Assembly: GCF_000378605.1 (NCBI RefSeq)
Contig: NZ_KB905156.1
Location: 539,209-603,208 of the forward strand
Source of the DNA: Thioalkalivibrio sp. ALJ21
Lineage (GTDB): Bacteria; Pseudomonadota; Gammaproteobacteria; Ectothiorhodospirales; Ectothiorhodospiraceae
Direction: 5' to 3'
Length of the DNA stretch: 64,000 nucleotides
Within the stretch, counting starts at the first letter, position 1. Each line of letters begins with the position of its first letter. The translations under genes were made by a program, and so were the position numbers. Below the pieces are notes generated by a model. It ran no database searches, had not been told where the DNA came from, and was given only the letters and a program-made list of their open reading frames with translations. Below, piece after piece: positions 1 through 9,996 of this stretch.

Positions 1-2184
1 GAAGCCGAGTACCAGCCACTTGGAGCCCGCGTGGGCGAAGTTCACCTGCACCCGCGCCGAATTGCCTGAACCCTCGAACTGGGTGATCAGGCCCTCGCCG
101 AATTTCGCATGGTGCACGCGGGCCCCGATGGACAGGCCATTGTCGCGGGCCGAGGCATCTGCGGTATCCAGTGATCCAAAGCCCGCGGTGCGCTGGCGGC
201 TGGCGGCAAAGCGCCCCGCACCAAACGGCGAGGCCTGCGGGCGCAGCACCTCCAGCGCGCCCTCCGGGATCTCGTTGATGAAGCGCGAGGCGACGTTGTA
301 GGACTCGCGCCCGTACAGGCGGCGGGTCTCGGCGTGGATCAGGTACAGCTCCTGCTCCGCGCGGGTCATGCCGACGTAGGCGAGGCGGCGCTCCTCCTCC
401 AGTCGCCCCGGCTCCTCCAGCGAGCGTGAATTGGGAAACAGGCCCTCTTCCAGGCCGGTCAGGAAGACCAGTGGGAACTCCAGGCCCTTGGCCGAGTGCA
501 GAGTCATCATCTGCACCGCATCCTCGTGCGGGTCAGCCGCGCCCTCGCCGGCCTCCAGCGCCGCGTGGGCGAGGAACTCCGTCAGGCGATTGCCCTCGCC
601 TTCCTCGCTCTCGGCCGTGGGCTCCATGTCGAAGGCGCGCGCCGCGCCTACCAGTTCGTCCAGGTTCTCCAGGCGCGCCTCGCCGCGCTCGCCCTTCTCC
701 TTCTTGTAGTGCTCGCGCAGCTGCGAGCGCTCGATCGCCTGTTCCACCTGGTCGGCCAGCGGCTGGCGCGGAAGCTCCTGCTGCAAGGTGTGGATCAGCT
801 GTACGAAGCCGGCGACCGCGTTGCGCGCGCGCCCGGGCAGAGCGTCGGAGTCGACCGCATGGACGGCCGCCTGCAGCAGGCTGGTGTCCGCCGCCTGGGC
901 CGCCTGGCGCAGGCCCTCCAGGGTCTTTTCGCCGATCCCGCGCGGCGGCTGGTTGACCACGCGCAGGAAGGCGGCGTCGTCATCGCCGTTGCCGGCCAGG
1001 CGCAGGTAGGCCAGGGCGTCGCGGATCTCCTGGCGCTCGAAGAAGCGCAGGCCGCCGTAGACGCGATAGGGCATGCGCCGCGCGATGAAGGTCTCCTCCA
1101 GTACGCGCGACTGGGCGTTGGAGCGGTACAGCACGGCGCATTCGCGGTACAGCCCGCCCTGGTCCACGTGGCGCGCGATAGTCTCGGCGACGAAGCGCGC
1201 CTCTTCCTGCTCGTTCAGCGCGGTGTACAGGCGCACCGGGGCGCCTTCGGTGTCCTCGGTCCACAGCTCCTTGCCCAGGCGCCCGGAGTTGTGGCGGATC
1301 AGCGCGTTGGCGGCGTTCAGGATGTTGGCGCTGGAGCGGTAGTTCTGTTCCAGGCGCACGACCTGCGTGCCCGGGTAGTCCTTTTGGAAGTGCTGGATGT
1401 TCTCGATCTTCGCGCCGCGCCAGCCATAGATGGACTGGTCGTCGTCACCGACCGCGAACACCGGGCTGTCGCCCGCCAGCAGGCGCAGCCAGGCGTACTG
1501 GATGTCATTGGTGTCCTGGAACTCGTCGACCAGCACATGGCGAAAGCGCGTGCGGTAGTGCTCCAGCAGGGCCTTGTTGTCGCGCAACAGCTCCAGCGAG
1601 CGCAGCATCAGTTCAGCGAAGTCCACCACCCCGGCGCGCTCGCAGGCCTGCTGGTAGGTCGTGTAGATGCGCACCCACTGGCGTGCGACCGGGTCGCCGG
1701 TATCCGGCAGGTGTTCCGGACGCGAGCCCTCGTCCTTGCGCGCGTTGATGTACCACTGCGCCTGTTTCGGCGGCCATCGCGCCTCGTCCAGCTCCAGGCC
1801 GCGCAGCACGCGCTTGACCATGCGCAACTGGTCGTCGGAGTCGAGGATCTGGAAGCCCTGCGGCAGCCGCGCGTCCTGCCAGTGCTGGCGCAGCAGGCGG
1901 TGGGCCAGCCCGTGGAAGGTGCCGACCCACAGTCCAGTCGCCGGATGCCCCAGCAGCGTCTCGATGCGCCCTCGCATTTCCGCTGCCGCCTTGTTGGTGA
2001 AGGTGACCGCCAGCAGGCTGTGCGGCGCCACGCCCTCAACACCGATCAGCCAGGCGATGCGGTGCACCAGTACGCGGGTCTTGCCGGAACCGGCGCCGGC
2101 CAGCACCAGCAGCGGCTGCGGCGGGGCGGCCACGGCCTCGCGCTGGGCCGGGTTCAGGGAATCGAGCAGGGGGGAGACATCCAT
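1..2184 (-). CDS. uvrD: DNA helicase II (UvrD/PcrA), 3' end cut by window start
   Basis: Superfamily 1 3'-5' DNA helicase of nucleotide excision and mismatch repair. Read on the minus strand from the ATG at 2184 (MDVSPLLDSLNPAQREAV) the frame stays open for 728 codons to base 1. Motifs in order: Walker A AGAGSGKTRVL near residue 30, FTNKAA, FHGLAHRLLR, Walker B VDEFQDTN, GDDDQSIYGWRGA, QNYRSS, MTLHSAKGLEFP, and a C-terminal Tudor-like tail ending SKWLVLGF. Family length is about 720-730 residues, so only the last few codons are missing. It is divergent from sucA with 177 bp between the two starts. Confidence 0.96.
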   Translation of the reverse strand, partial: MDVSPLLDSLNPAQREAVAAPPQPLLVLAGAGSGKTRVLVHRIAWLIGVEGVAPHSLLAVTFTNKAAAEMRGRIETLLGHPATGLWVGTFHGLAHRLLRQHWQDARLPQGFQILDSDDQLRMVKRVLRGLELDEARWPPKQAQWYINARKDEGSRPEHLPDTGDPVARQWVRIYTTYQQACERAGVVDFAELMLRSLELLRDNKALLEHYRTRFRHVLVDEFQDTNDIQYAWLRLLAGDSPVFAVGDDDQSIYGWRGAKIENIQHFQKDYPGTQVVRLEQNYRSSANILNAANALIRHNSGRLGKELWTEDTEGAPVRLYTALNEQEEARFVAETIARHVDQGGLYRECAVLYRSNAQSRVLEETFIARRMPYRVYGGLRFFERQEIRDALAYLRLAGNGDDDAAFLRVVNQPPRGIGEKTLEGLRQAAQAADTSLLQAAVHAVDSDALPGRARNAVAGFVQLIHTLQQELPRQPLADQVEQAIERSQLREHYKKEKGERGEARLENLDELVGAARAFDMEPTAESEEGEGNRLTEFLAHAALEAGEGAADPHEDAVQMMTLHSAKGLEFPLVFLTGLEEGLFPNSRSLEEPGRLEEERRLAYVGMTRAEQELYLIHAETRRLYGRESYNVASRFINEIPEGALEVLRPQASPFGAGRFAASRQRTAGFGSLDTADASARDNGLSIGARVHHAKFGEGLITQFEGSGNSARVQVNFAHAGSKWLVLGF

Positions 2185-2361
2185 GCGCGAATGGTAGGGA
2201 AACCCGGCCGGAATCGCACGTTGTGCACGCGGGACGTGTGCCTTCCGCCGCGCAAACGCGCTACTCTCGGTCACAACCGTCATCGGCCCTGCGCGGGGAA
2301 CCTCGCCGCCGAGACGAGTCCCAAGTAGTAACACCGCGCACGAGCAATCGGAACATCGCGA

Positions 2362-5163
2362 ATGAATGACATGCCCTCGCTGCACCGGCTGGATACGCCG
2401 GTCTCCGGACAGGAGCTACACCCGGACAACCTGCTTTTCGCCGAGACCCTGCTGGAACGCTACCGCGAGGACCCGGAGTCGGTTCCGCCAGCCTGGGCCG
2501 ACTACTTCCGCTCGCTGGAGAGCGCGCCAGGTCGAGAGCGCCGTCGGCGTTCCAGCGATCGTCCGGATCTGGCCCATGAGCAGCTGCAGATCCGGGTGCT
2601 GCAGTTCATCAACTCCTATCGCTACCTGGGCCACTTCGGGGCGCGCCTGGATCCGCTGGAGCGCGCGGCCCCCGAGCCGCCCGTGGAGTTGAGCCGGGAG
2701 TACCACGGGCTGGACCGGGTCGGCCCGGAGATCCTGTTCGACCCCGGTTCCCTGTTCATCGAGGGCCCGGTCTCGCTGGACACGATCGAGCGGGTACTGC
2801 GCGAGACCTACTGCGCGAGTATCGGTGCCGAGTACATGCACATCGCGGCGACCGAGGAGAAACGCTGGCTGCAGGAGCGGCTGGAGTCGGTTCATGGCCA
2901 CTTCGGCTTCGGCGACGAGACGCGGCTGGCCATCCTCGAACGCCTGACCGCGGCCGAGGGGCTGGAGCGCTATCTGCATCGGCGCTATGTCGGACAGAAG
3001 CGCTTCTCCCTGGAGGGTGCGGAGAGCCTGATCCCGCTGTTGAATGCCCTGGTCCAGCGCGGTGGTGCGCGCGGGCTGCAGGAGGTCGTGCTGGGCATGG
3101 CGCATCGCGGGCGCCTGAACGTGCTGGTCAACCTGTTCGGCAAGGCCCCCGCGGATCTGGCCGGCGAGTTCGAGGGCCGCCCGCGCGACGACCGGGGTAC
3201 CGGGGACGTCAAGTACCACATGGGCTTCTCCTCGAATGTCGAGACGCCCGGTGGCCCGGTCCATCTGGCGCTGGCGTTCAACCCCTCGCATCTGGAGATC
3301 GTGACACCCGTGGTCGAGGGCTCGGTGCGCGCCCGCCAGGTGCGCATTGGCGACCGCAAGGGCAACCGGGTGATGCCCGTGGTGATCCATGGCGATGCCG
3401 CCTTCGCCGGGCAAGGCGTGGTCATGGAGACCCTGAACATGTCCCAGACCCGGGGATTCTCCACCAAGGGCACGGTGCACGTGGTCGTGAATAACCAGAT
3501 CGGTTTTACCACATCGACCCTGAAAGACGCGCGTTCGACGCATTACGCGACCGATGTCGCCAAGATGGTGAATGCGCCGATCCTGCACGTGAACGGCGAC
3601 GATCCCGAGGCCGTGGTATTCGTCACCCAGGCCGCACTGGACTACCGCATGCGCTTCGGCAAGGACGTCGTGATCGACCTGGTCTGCTACCGCCGCCAAG
3701 GGCATAACGAGGCCGACGAACCGGCCGCCACGCAGCCGCACATGTACCGCCGTATCCGCGACCTGCCGACCACCCGCGAGCTTTACGCGCGCTCACTGAT
3801 CGAGGCCGGGTTGACCGAGGAGAAGACCCAGGACGAGGCGGTCGAGACCTATCGCGCCCGCCTGGATGCCGGCGAGCCCGTGGCCCTGTCGCTGCACGAC
3901 GACGGGCATGGCACCACAACCAACTGGGCGCCCTATGTGAACCAGACCTGGGATCAGGATGTGGAGACGGGCGTGGAGAGCGCGCGCCTGTCGCGTATGC
4001 TCGGCCAGCTCTCGACACCGCCGGAGGGCTTTCAGGTCCACCCGCGTGTGCAGAAGATCCTCGATGCCCGTCGCGCGATGGCTGCGGGCGATCAGTTGCT
4101 GGACTGGGGCGCGGCCGAGACGCTGGCCTATGGCACGCTGATCCAGGACGGCTACCGTATTCGCCTGTCCGGCCAGGACTCCGGGCGCGGCACATTCTTC
4201 CACCGCCACGCGGTGCTGCATGACCAGGAGACCGGAAAGGCGCTAGTGCCGCTACGCCGGCTGGATCCGGATCACCCGCGCTTTCTGGTCATCGATTCGC
4301 TGCTGTCCGAGGAAGGCGTGCTCGCATTCGAGTACGGCTATGCAACGGCCGCGCCGGAGGCCCTGGTGGTCTGGGAGGCGCAGTTCGGTGACTTCGTGAA
4401 CGGCGCGCAGGTGGTGATCGACCAGTTCATTTCTTCCGGCGAGCAGAAGTGGGGTCGCCTGTGCGGACTGACGCTGCTGCTGCCGCATGGTTACGAGGGG
4501 CAGGGTCCGGAGCATTCCTCGGCCCGGCCCGAGCGCTTCCTGCAACTGGCGGCGCAGGAGAACATGCAGGTCTGTGTGCCGACCACGCCCGCGCAGATCT
4601 TCCATCTGCTGCGCCGGCAGATGGTACGCCCCTATCGCAAGCCGCTCATCGTGATGACGCCGAAGAGCCTGCTGCGGCATCAACACGCAGTCTCCGATCT
4701 CGAGGCACTGGCGCACGGGCAGTACCAGACGGTCATCGACGATGCGCGCATCGAGGACCCCAAGGCCGTCAAGCGTGTGTTGCTGACCAGCGGGCGCATC
4801 TACTATGACCTGGCTGCCAGCCAGTCCGAGGGCCAGCACTGGGATGTCGTGATCCTGCGCCTGGAACAGTGCTACCCGTTCCCCGAGGAGCGCCTGACCG
4901 AACTGCTGGGACGTTACCCACACGCGGAGGAGTTCGTCTGGGTGCAGGACGAGCCGGAGAACCAGGGCTATCTGGGATTCCTGGCGCCGCGCATCAATCC
5001 ACTGCTGACGGTGCGTGGTCAGACGCTGCACGCAGTCGCACGACCCCCGGCCGCCGCGCCGGCGGTCGGCTACCCGGAGGTCCACAAGGCGCAGCTGAAG
5101 GACCTGCTCGAGCGGGCATTCGGGCCGATCAGTTCGCGCGACACCCCGCACCCCACGCCCTGA
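2362..5163 (+). CDS. sucA: 2-oxoglutarate dehydrogenase E1 component
   Basis: Thiamine-diphosphate-dependent decarboxylase of the 2-oxoglutarate dehydrogenase complex (TCA cycle, cytoplasm). It has 933 residues, the usual family length. Visible blocks: VLGMAHRGRLNVLVN near residue 242, FNPSHLEIV near 305, GDAAFAGQGV near 343, NNQIGFTT near 377 and GHNEADEPA near 450. The N-terminal NLLFAETLLERY region is the E2-contact segment. It is followed after 28 bp by sucB, so the two form an operon. No E3 (lpd) gene follows. A complete SucA suggests a full or nearly full TCA cycle, which many obligate autotrophs lack. Confidence 0.97.
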   Translation: MNDMPSLHRLDTPVSGQELHPDNLLFAETLLERYREDPESVPPAWADYFRSLESAPGRERRRRSSDRPDLAHEQLQIRVLQFINSYRYLGHFGARLDPLERAAPEPPVELSREYHGLDRVGPEILFDPGSLFIEGPVSLDTIERVLRETYCASIGAEYMHIAATEEKRWLQERLESVHGHFGFGDETRLAILERLTAAEGLERYLHRRYVGQKRFSLEGAESLIPLLNALVQRGGARGLQEVVLGMAHRGRLNVLVNLFGKAPADLAGEFEGRPRDDRGTGDVKYHMGFSSNVETPGGPVHLALAFNPSHLEIVTPVVEGSVRARQVRIGDRKGNRVMPVVIHGDAAFAGQGVVMETLNMSQTRGFSTKGTVHVVVNNQIGFTTSTLKDARSTHYATDVAKMVNAPILHVNGDDPEAVVFVTQAALDYRMRFGKDVVIDLVCYRRQGHNEADEPAATQPHMYRRIRDLPTTRELYARSLIEAGLTEEKTQDEAVETYRARLDAGEPVALSLHDDGHGTTTNWAPYVNQTWDQDVETGVESARLSRMLGQLSTPPEGFQVHPRVQKILDARRAMAAGDQLLDWGAAETLAYGTLIQDGYRIRLSGQDSGRGTFFHRHAVLHDQETGKALVPLRRLDPDHPRFLVIDSLLSEEGVLAFEYGYATAAPEALVVWEAQFGDFVNGAQVVIDQFISSGEQKWGRLCGLTLLLPHGYEGQGPEHSSARPERFLQLAAQENMQVCVPTTPAQIFHLLRRQMVRPYRKPLIVMTPKSLLRHQHAVSDLEALAHGQYQTVIDDARIEDPKAVKRVLLTSGRIYYDLAASQSEGQHWDVVILRLEQCYPFPEERLTELLGRYPHAEEFVWVQDEPENQGYLGFLAPRINPLLTVRGQTLHAVARPPAAAPAVGYPEVHKAQLKDLLERAFGPISSRDTPHPTP

Positions 5164-5191
5164 ACACTGACGCACAGCACAAGGAAGCGAA

Positions 5192-6511
5192 ATGGCATCC
5201 GACCCGACCCCGATCCAGGTCCCCGAGCTCCCGGAATCCGTCGCCGATGCGACCGTGGTCGCCCTGCACAAGAAGGCGGGCGATGCGGTCAAGCGCGATG
5301 AACTGATCGCCGAACTCGAGACCGACAAGGTCGTACTCGAGGTCTCCGCTCCCTCCGCCGGCACCCTGACGGCGCTGGAGGTCAGCGAGGGCGATACCGT
5401 GAAGACCGATGCGGTAATCGGCTACCTGGGGCCGGCCGAAGAGGCGAGCGAAGATGACGCCGGAGCCGAAGAAGAGGAGGCGTCCACACCCTCGCAGCCA
5501 ACAGGTGAATCCTCCGGTGCAGCGACTTCTGCTCCCGGCGCCGAGGGGGCAGGCAAGGCCCGGGACACCGCGAAGCCCCCACGCGATGGCGGCTCCTCTG
5601 GTGCCGCCACCCCGCCACCCAGTCCGTCCGTGCGACGTCTGCTGCAGGAGGCGGGGCTCAAAGCCGAGGATGTCGAAGGCACCGGCGAGGATGGCCGTAT
5701 TCAGCGTGAGGACGTCGAGCGCGCACAGGCAGCCCGTTCGCACCGTAGCGAGGCACCCTCGCCTGCTTCAACCGAAGGGCGCGCCCCGGAACGCGAGCCG
5801 GCGCAATCCGCCGGCGGCATCGAACGTGTACCGATGACGCGCCTGCGCGCGCGGATCGCCGAGCGGCTGCTGGAGGCCAAGCAGTCCACCGCGATGCTCA
5901 CGACCTTCAACGAAATCGACATGTCCGCCGTGATGGACCTGCGCGCGCGCCACAAGGAGGCCTTCGAGAATCGCCACTCGATCAAGCTGGGCTTCATGGG
6001 CCTGTTCGTGGCCGCCGCCAGCCGCGCGCTGGAGCGCTTTCCGATCATCAATGCCGCGCTCGATGGCGAGGAGATCGTCTATCACCACTACAGCGACATC
6101 GGCATCGCCGTGTCCTCGCCGCGCGGGCTGGTGGTGCCTGTGCTGCGCGATACCGGCAACGCCAGCGTCGCCGATATCGAGCGCCGCATCCGCGACTTCG
6201 CCGAGCGCGCCCGCGACGGCAAGCTGGATATCGACGAGCTGCGCGGCGGCACTTTCACGATCACCAACGGTGGGGTATTCGGCTCGCTGTTCTCCACCCC
6301 GATCGTGAACCCGCCGCAAAGCGCCATCCTCGGCATGCACGCGATCAAGGAACGCCCCGTTGCGGTGGACGGCGAGGTGGCGATCCGGCCGATGATGTAT
6401 ATCGCCCTCTCCTACGACCACCGCCTGGTCGACGGCGCCGATGCCGTCCGCTTCCTCGTCGCCATCAAGGACGCGATCGAGGACCCGGCGCGCCTGCTCC
6501 TCGACGTCTGA
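5192..6511 (+). CDS. sucB: 2-oxoglutarate dehydrogenase E2 (dihydrolipoyllysine-residue succinyltransferase)
   Basis: Core acyltransferase of the 2-oxoglutarate dehydrogenase complex, 439 residues. One N-terminal lipoyl domain (residues 1-80) carries the lipoylated lysine about K46 in [15 protein letters not shown]. An acidic, Pro/Ala-rich linker (about 85-150) follows, then an E3-binding domain ([20 protein letters not shown]) and the CoA-acyltransferase domain from about 215, with catalytic His near 410 in [12 protein letters not shown]. It is co-oriented with sucA 28 bp upstream and ends before a strong hairpin that separates it from the convergent ubiB. Confidence 0.97.
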   Translation: MASDPTPIQVPELPESVADATVVALHKKAGDAVKRDELIAELETDKVVLEVSAPSAGTLTALEVSEGDTVKTDAVIGYLGPAEEASEDDAGAEEEEASTPSQPTGESSGAATSAPGAEGAGKARDTAKPPRDGGSSGAATPPPSPSVRRLLQEAGLKAEDVEGTGEDGRIQREDVERAQAARSHRSEAPSPASTEGRAPEREPAQSAGGIERVPMTRLRARIAERLLEAKQSTAMLTTFNEIDMSAVMDLRARHKEAFENRHSIKLGFMGLFVAAASRALERFPIINAALDGEEIVYHHYSDIGIAVSSPRGLVVPVLRDTGNASVADIERRIRDFAERARDGKLDIDELRGGTFTITNGGVFGSLFSTPIVNPPQSAILGMHAIKERPVAVDGEVAIRPMMYIALSYDHRLVDGADAVRFLVAIKDAIEDPARLLLDV

Positions 6512-6542
6512 CCCCGCCCGTCCCGGACCTCGCCCCCCTGTA

Positions 6543-6606
6543 GGAGGCCAGCCCTCTGGCCGATGGGGCGTTGGACAGGTCCCTATCGGCCAGAGGGATG
6601 GCCTCC
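6543..6606. repeat. 22-bp inverted repeat between convergent sucB and ubiB
   Basis: Arms 6543-6564 and 6585-6606 are complementary at 21 of 22 positions (GGAGGCCAGCCCTCTGGCC and its partner), with a 20-nt loop. It lies 31 bp after the sucB stop and 53 bp before the ubiB stop. There is no T-tract on either side, so it is not a classic intrinsic terminator. It could protect mRNA 3' ends or act as a bidirectional transcription block. Confidence 0.6.
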
Positions 6607-6659
6607 TGCCGGCTGCAGCGATACGGCCGTGAACGAACGGGCGACGCTGCCCGTGGTGT

Positions 6660-8345
6660 TCAGGCGCGGTCGACGGGGCGTCGGTACGGGCCCGGGCGCA
6701 ACCCGAATAGCAGCATCGCGGCGCCGAACAGGCCGAGCGGCCAGGCCGGCCAGGCCAGTCCGAGCCAGGTGGACACGTCAAGCTGGGTGGCCAGCCCCGC
6801 CAGGGCGAGCAGGCCCGCGCCTCCCCAGGCCTCGTGGCGCCGGCGGTTCTGGCGGCGCAGCCCCTCTTCCAGATCGCGGATCTGCTGGCGCAGGGCGGCG
6901 TCGCGTTCGGCGCGCTGCTCCTCCACCGTCAGGGCCTTCTCCAGGTGCATGGGCATCTCGGGCAGTTGGGCGAGCAACCGAGGCAGGTGCTGCTGCGCAT
7001 TGCGGATGAATGCGCGCACGCCCATGCGCTCGTGCATCCAGTCCTCGATGAACGGCTTGGCGGTGGTCCACAGATCCAGCTGCGGATAGAGCTGACGGCC
7101 CAGACCCTCGATGTTCAGCAGGGTCTTCTGCAACAGCACCAGCTGCGGCTGGACCTCCATGTTGAAGCGCCGGGCGGTCTGGAACAGGCGCAGCAGCACC
7201 TGGCCGAAGGAGATCTCCTCGAGCGGGCGCTGGAAGATCGGCTCGCAGACGGTGCGGATTGCCGCCTCGAACTCGTCTACACGGGTGTCCTTCGGTACCC
7301 AGCCGGATTCCACGTGCAACTCGGCCACGCGGCGGTAGTCGCGGTTGAAGAAGGCGTGGAAGTTCTCCGCCAGGTAGCGCTGGTCGGAATCCAGCAGCGA
7401 GCCGACGATGCCGAAGTCCACCGCCAGGTAGGTCGGGTCGTCCGGGTGGGTGGCATCGACGAAGATGTTGCCCGGGTGCATGTCGGCGTGGAAGAAGTTG
7501 TGCTGGAACACCTGGGTGAAGAAGATCTCCACTCCGCGTTCGGCCAGCAGCCTCAGGTCCACGTTGCGTTCACGCAGTGCCGCGATATCCGCCACCGGGA
7601 TGCCGCCGATGCGCTCCATCACCAGCACGCTGCGGCGCGTGTAGTCCCAGATGATCTCCGGGATGTACAGCAGGTGGCTGTCCTCGAAGTTGCGGTGGAT
7701 CGCGGCGGCGTTGGCGCCCTCGCGGATCAGGTCCAATTCGTCGGTGACGGTCTTTTCGTATTCGTCCACCACCTCGCGCGGGCGCAGGCGCTTGGCCTCG
7801 GACCAGTAGCGATCGGCCAGGTCCGCGATCAGGTGCATCACCTCGAGATCCGCGCGGATGGTCTTGAGGATGCCGGGGCGCACGACCTTGACCACGACCT
7901 CGCGCCCGTCCTGCAGCGTGGCCGCATGCACCTGTGCGATGGAGGCCGAGGCGATCGGCGTGTCCTCGAACGTGGCGAAGGAATTCTCGATCGGACGTTC
8001 CAGCTCGGCCTCGATCAGGGCGCGCGCCTGCTCGAACGGGAACGGGGGTACCCGGTCCTGCAGCCGCGCCAGCTCCACCGCGATGTCGTCCGGCAGCAGA
8101 TCGCGCCGGGTGGACAACATCTGCCCGAACTTGATGAAGATCGGCCCCAGATCCTCCAGCGCGCGGCGGATGCGCTCGCCGCGCGTACCTTCGGTGCGGC
8201 GAAACCAGTTCCAGGGCGCGAGATAGAGCAGGAAGCTGAGCGGGCGCAGCGGCTTCAGCGTAAACAGGATGACATCGAGGCGATAGCGCACCAGGACCCG
8301 CGCGATGGTCCACAGCCGCAGCCCCCGGTACAGCGCGCGGCGCAT
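6660..8345 (-). CDS. ubiB: UbiB, ABC1/ADCK-family atypical kinase for ubiquinone biosynthesis
   Basis: Membrane-associated atypical kinase/ATPase needed for ubiquinone biosynthesis. Signatures: [17 protein letters not shown] (the family KxGQ motif), [35 protein letters not shown] and [10 protein letters not shown]. Two hydrophobic helices close the protein (around [12 protein letters not shown] and [13 protein letters not shown]). Start set at 8345 ([12 protein letters not shown]), giving 561 residues. An upstream in-frame ATG at 8444 would add 33 residues coded by the inserted repeat and is rejected. This start also matches the TGATG overlap with ubiJ that is recovered when the repeat is removed. 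Last gene of the DUF971-ubiE-ubiJ-ubiB operon. Confidence 0.95.
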   Translation of the reverse strand: MRRALYRGLRLWTIARVLVRYRLDVILFTLKPLRPLSFLLYLAPWNWFRRTEGTRGERIRRALEDLGPIFIKFGQMLSTRRDLLPDDIAVELARLQDRVPPFPFEQARALIEAELERPIENSFATFEDTPIASASIAQVHAATLQDGREVVVKVVRPGILKTIRADLEVMHLIADLADRYWSEAKRLRPREVVDEYEKTVTDELDLIREGANAAAIHRNFEDSHLLYIPEIIWDYTRRSVLVMERIGGIPVADIAALRERNVDLRLLAERGVEIFFTQVFQHNFFHADMHPGNIFVDATHPDDPTYLAVDFGIVGSLLDSDQRYLAENFHAFFNRDYRRVAELHVESGWVPKDTRVDEFEAAIRTVCEPIFQRPLEEISFGQVLLRLFQTARRFNMEVQPQLVLLQKTLLNIEGLGRQLYPQLDLWTTAKPFIEDWMHERMGVRAFIRNAQQHLPRLLAQLPEMPMHLEKALTVEEQRAERDAALRQQIRDLEEGLRRQNRRRHEAWGGAGLLALAGLATQLDVSTWLGLAWPAWPLGLFGAAMLLFGLRPGPYRRPVDRA

Positions 8346-8388
8346 CAGGCCTGCCGGTCGTCGGTATCGGAGGCGGTGCTGGCCTCCA

Positions 8389-8656
8389 GGGAAACACTGA
8401 TCCATGTACACGCTCGCGCTCGAGTCGCTTTTGCGTGCGAACAAGGCGCGGCGACTGCCGTGCAGTCATTCTGCACAAGGGAGCCGCAACGCCGTGCGCG
8501 CACAAAAGCGGCCGAGCCCCTTCGGGGTTGGTGCCCCAGGTTCCCCGATCCTGCGTTGCGCCGCTTGCGGGTAGAACCACTACCCGCTACACGACGCGCC
8601 TTGCCTCGGAAAACCTGGGGTACCAACGCGAGCGTGTTCATGGATCAGTGTTTCCC
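8389..8656 (-). repeat. Interspersed structured repeat, copy A (268 bp)
   Basis: Terminal inverted repeats at 8389-8418 and 8627-8656 agree at 29 of 30 positions (GGGAAACACTGATCCATG, then one mismatch, then ACACGCTCGCG). Flanks CA (8387-8388) and CA (8657-8658) look like a 2-bp target duplication. Internal hairpin 8567-8587 has stem GCGGGTAG with a 5-nt loop. It lies between ubiJ and ubiB, on the minus strand in the orientation where the CCAGGTT domain comes first. Its terminus provides the TGA stop (8645-8647) used by ubiJ. It belongs to the short subtype, like the copy at 51144. No transposase is encoded. Confidence 0.9.
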
Positions 8657-9238
8657 CAGCTGGCGCAGGCGTGCATCCAGCCGGGCGACTCCATCACGCA
8701 GGTCGGCGACATCCTCGGCAAAGGCCTCGAAGGCCCCGCCGGCCGGCAGCCACTCGAGTTCGTCACGCAGATAGTCAGCGGTGTCCTCGGCGGAGCGGCG
8801 GCCCAGGTGGCGCAGGCTGCCGCGGGCCTGATCCAGCAGGTGGCGAAGCGGCCCGGCGGCCCCGGCGCCGGCAAAGCGCTCGAACAGCCCCTCCCAGTCG
8901 ACCCCGGCATCGCGCAGCGCATGCTGCAGATCGGAGAGCACGGTGGCGTCACCGTTGATGGTCAGTCCGGAGCGGTCGTCGCGCCCCATCGCTGCGGCCA
9001 GTGACAGTGGCGAGCCTGCCAGTTGTACATCCACCGGTGCCTCGACACCGCCGATGACCTGCAGTCGGTCGGCGGCCCCGACCAGCGAAAAGGCCAGCCC
9101 CGGCGGCTCGATCACGATGGCGATCGCACGCCCGGCCAGGCGCGCCCGATCCTTCTCCGGCGCGCTCGCCAGATGATCGTTCAGCGCGGCCTCGATCAGG
9201 GCCGTGAACGGACTGGGCAGGGCGAAGGGTTCGGCCAT
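8645..9238 (-). CDS. ubiJ: UbiJ, SCP2-domain ubiquinone biosynthesis accessory factor
   Basis: 197 residues. The N-terminal SCP2 sterol/lipid-carrier fold (VIEPPGLAFSLVGAADRLQV, SPLSLAAAMG, GDATVLSDLQ) matches UbiJ, which with UbiK holds ubiquinone intermediates for the Ubi complex. A C-terminal helical segment (VADLRDGVARLDARLRQL) follows. It sits 6 bp after ubiE and before ubiB, the standard gammaproteobacterial order. The last residues GKH and the stop codon come from the terminus of the inserted repeat. Without the repeat the frame would run 13 codons further ([13 protein letters not shown]) and stop at a TGA overlapping the ubiB ATG. Confidence 0.9.
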   Translation of the reverse strand: MAEPFALPSPFTALIEAALNDHLASAPEKDRARLAGRAIAIVIEPPGLAFSLVGAADRLQVIGGVEAPVDVQLAGSPLSLAAAMGRDDRSGLTINGDATVLSDLQHALRDAGVDWEGLFERFAGAGAAGPLRHLLDQARGSLRHLGRRSAEDTADYLRDELEWLPAGGAFEAFAEDVADLRDGVARLDARLRQLGKH

Positions 9239-9244
9239 GAAACG

Positions 9245-9994
9245 CTACAGTTTCGTGCCGCGGTGGAGGGCGACGATGCCACCGGTCAGGTTGTCGTACT
9301 CGACCCGTTCCAGCCCGGCATCGCGCATCATCCCGGCCAGGGTCTCCTGATCCGGGTGCATGCGGATGGACTCCGCCAGGTAGCGGTAACTGTCGGCATC
9401 GTTGGCGACCAGCTTGCCCATCAGCGGCAGCATCTTGAACGAATAGACATCGTAGATCGGGCGCAACGGCGCCATCGGCTGCGAGAACTCCAGCACCAGC
9501 ACGCGCCCGCCTGGCTTGATCACCCGGCGCATCTCGGCCAGCGCGCGCTCCTTGCGGGTCACGTTGCGCAGGCCAAAGGCGATGGTCACGCGGTCGAAAT
9601 AGTCATCCGGATAGGGTAGCTGCTCGGCATCCGCCTGCACGAAGTCGAGGTTGCCCACATGGCCCTCGTCCAGCATGCGGTCGCGTCCGGCCTCCAGCAT
9701 CGAGGCGTTGATGTCGCAGACCACGATCTGTCCCTTCGGCCCGACGCGCGGGGCAAAGGCCCCGGCCAGGTCCCCGGTGCCCCCGGCCAGGTCCAGGATC
9801 TTCATGCCCGGGCGCACGCCGGTGCGCTCCAGCGTGTAGCGCTTCCAGATGCGATGGATGCCCATCGACATCAGGTCGTTCATCACGTCGTAGCGCGAGG
9901 CGACCGAGTGGAACACCTCGCCGACCCGCGAGGCCTTCTCGGACTCGGGGACGCTCTGGTAGCCGAAGTGGGTCTTGCCGGGCTCTTCTTTCAT
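9245..9994 (-). CDS. ubiE: UbiE, demethylmenaquinone / 2-polyprenyl-benzoquinol C-methyltransferase
   Basis: SAM-dependent class I methyltransferase of ubiquinone/menaquinone biosynthesis, 249 residues from the ATG at 9994 ([16 protein letters not shown]). Motifs: [23 protein letters not shown] motif [41 protein letters not shown], and C-terminal [16 protein letters not shown]. The longer frame from 10096 overlaps the upstream DUF971 gene and is rejected. It starts 2 bp after the DUF971 stop. Confidence 0.96.
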   Translation of the reverse strand: MKEEPGKTHFGYQSVPESEKASRVGEVFHSVASRYDVMNDLMSMGIHRIWKRYTLERTGVRPGMKILDLAGGTGDLAGAFAPRVGPKGQIVVCDINASMLEAGRDRMLDEGHVGNLDFVQADAEQLPYPDDYFDRVTIAFGLRNVTRKERALAEMRRVIKPGGRVLVLEFSQPMAPLRPIYDVYSFKMLPLMGKLVANDADSYRYLAESIRMHPDQETLAGMMRDAGLERVEYDNLTGGIVALHRGTKL

Positions 9995-9996
9995 CG

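Noticed and set aside
496-2328. Plus-strand 610-residue frame opposite uvrD
   Set aside because: No known domains and the opposite strand has clear UvrD motifs throughout; it is an antisense shadow typical of high-GC genes.
8345-8641. Reading frames inside the four repeats (for example the shared start MYTLALAPQVFR)
   Set aside because: Similar frames open in all four copies but break into different frames at indels, lack ribosome sites and are rich in R, G and S. Differences between copies fit paired stems, not codon positions.
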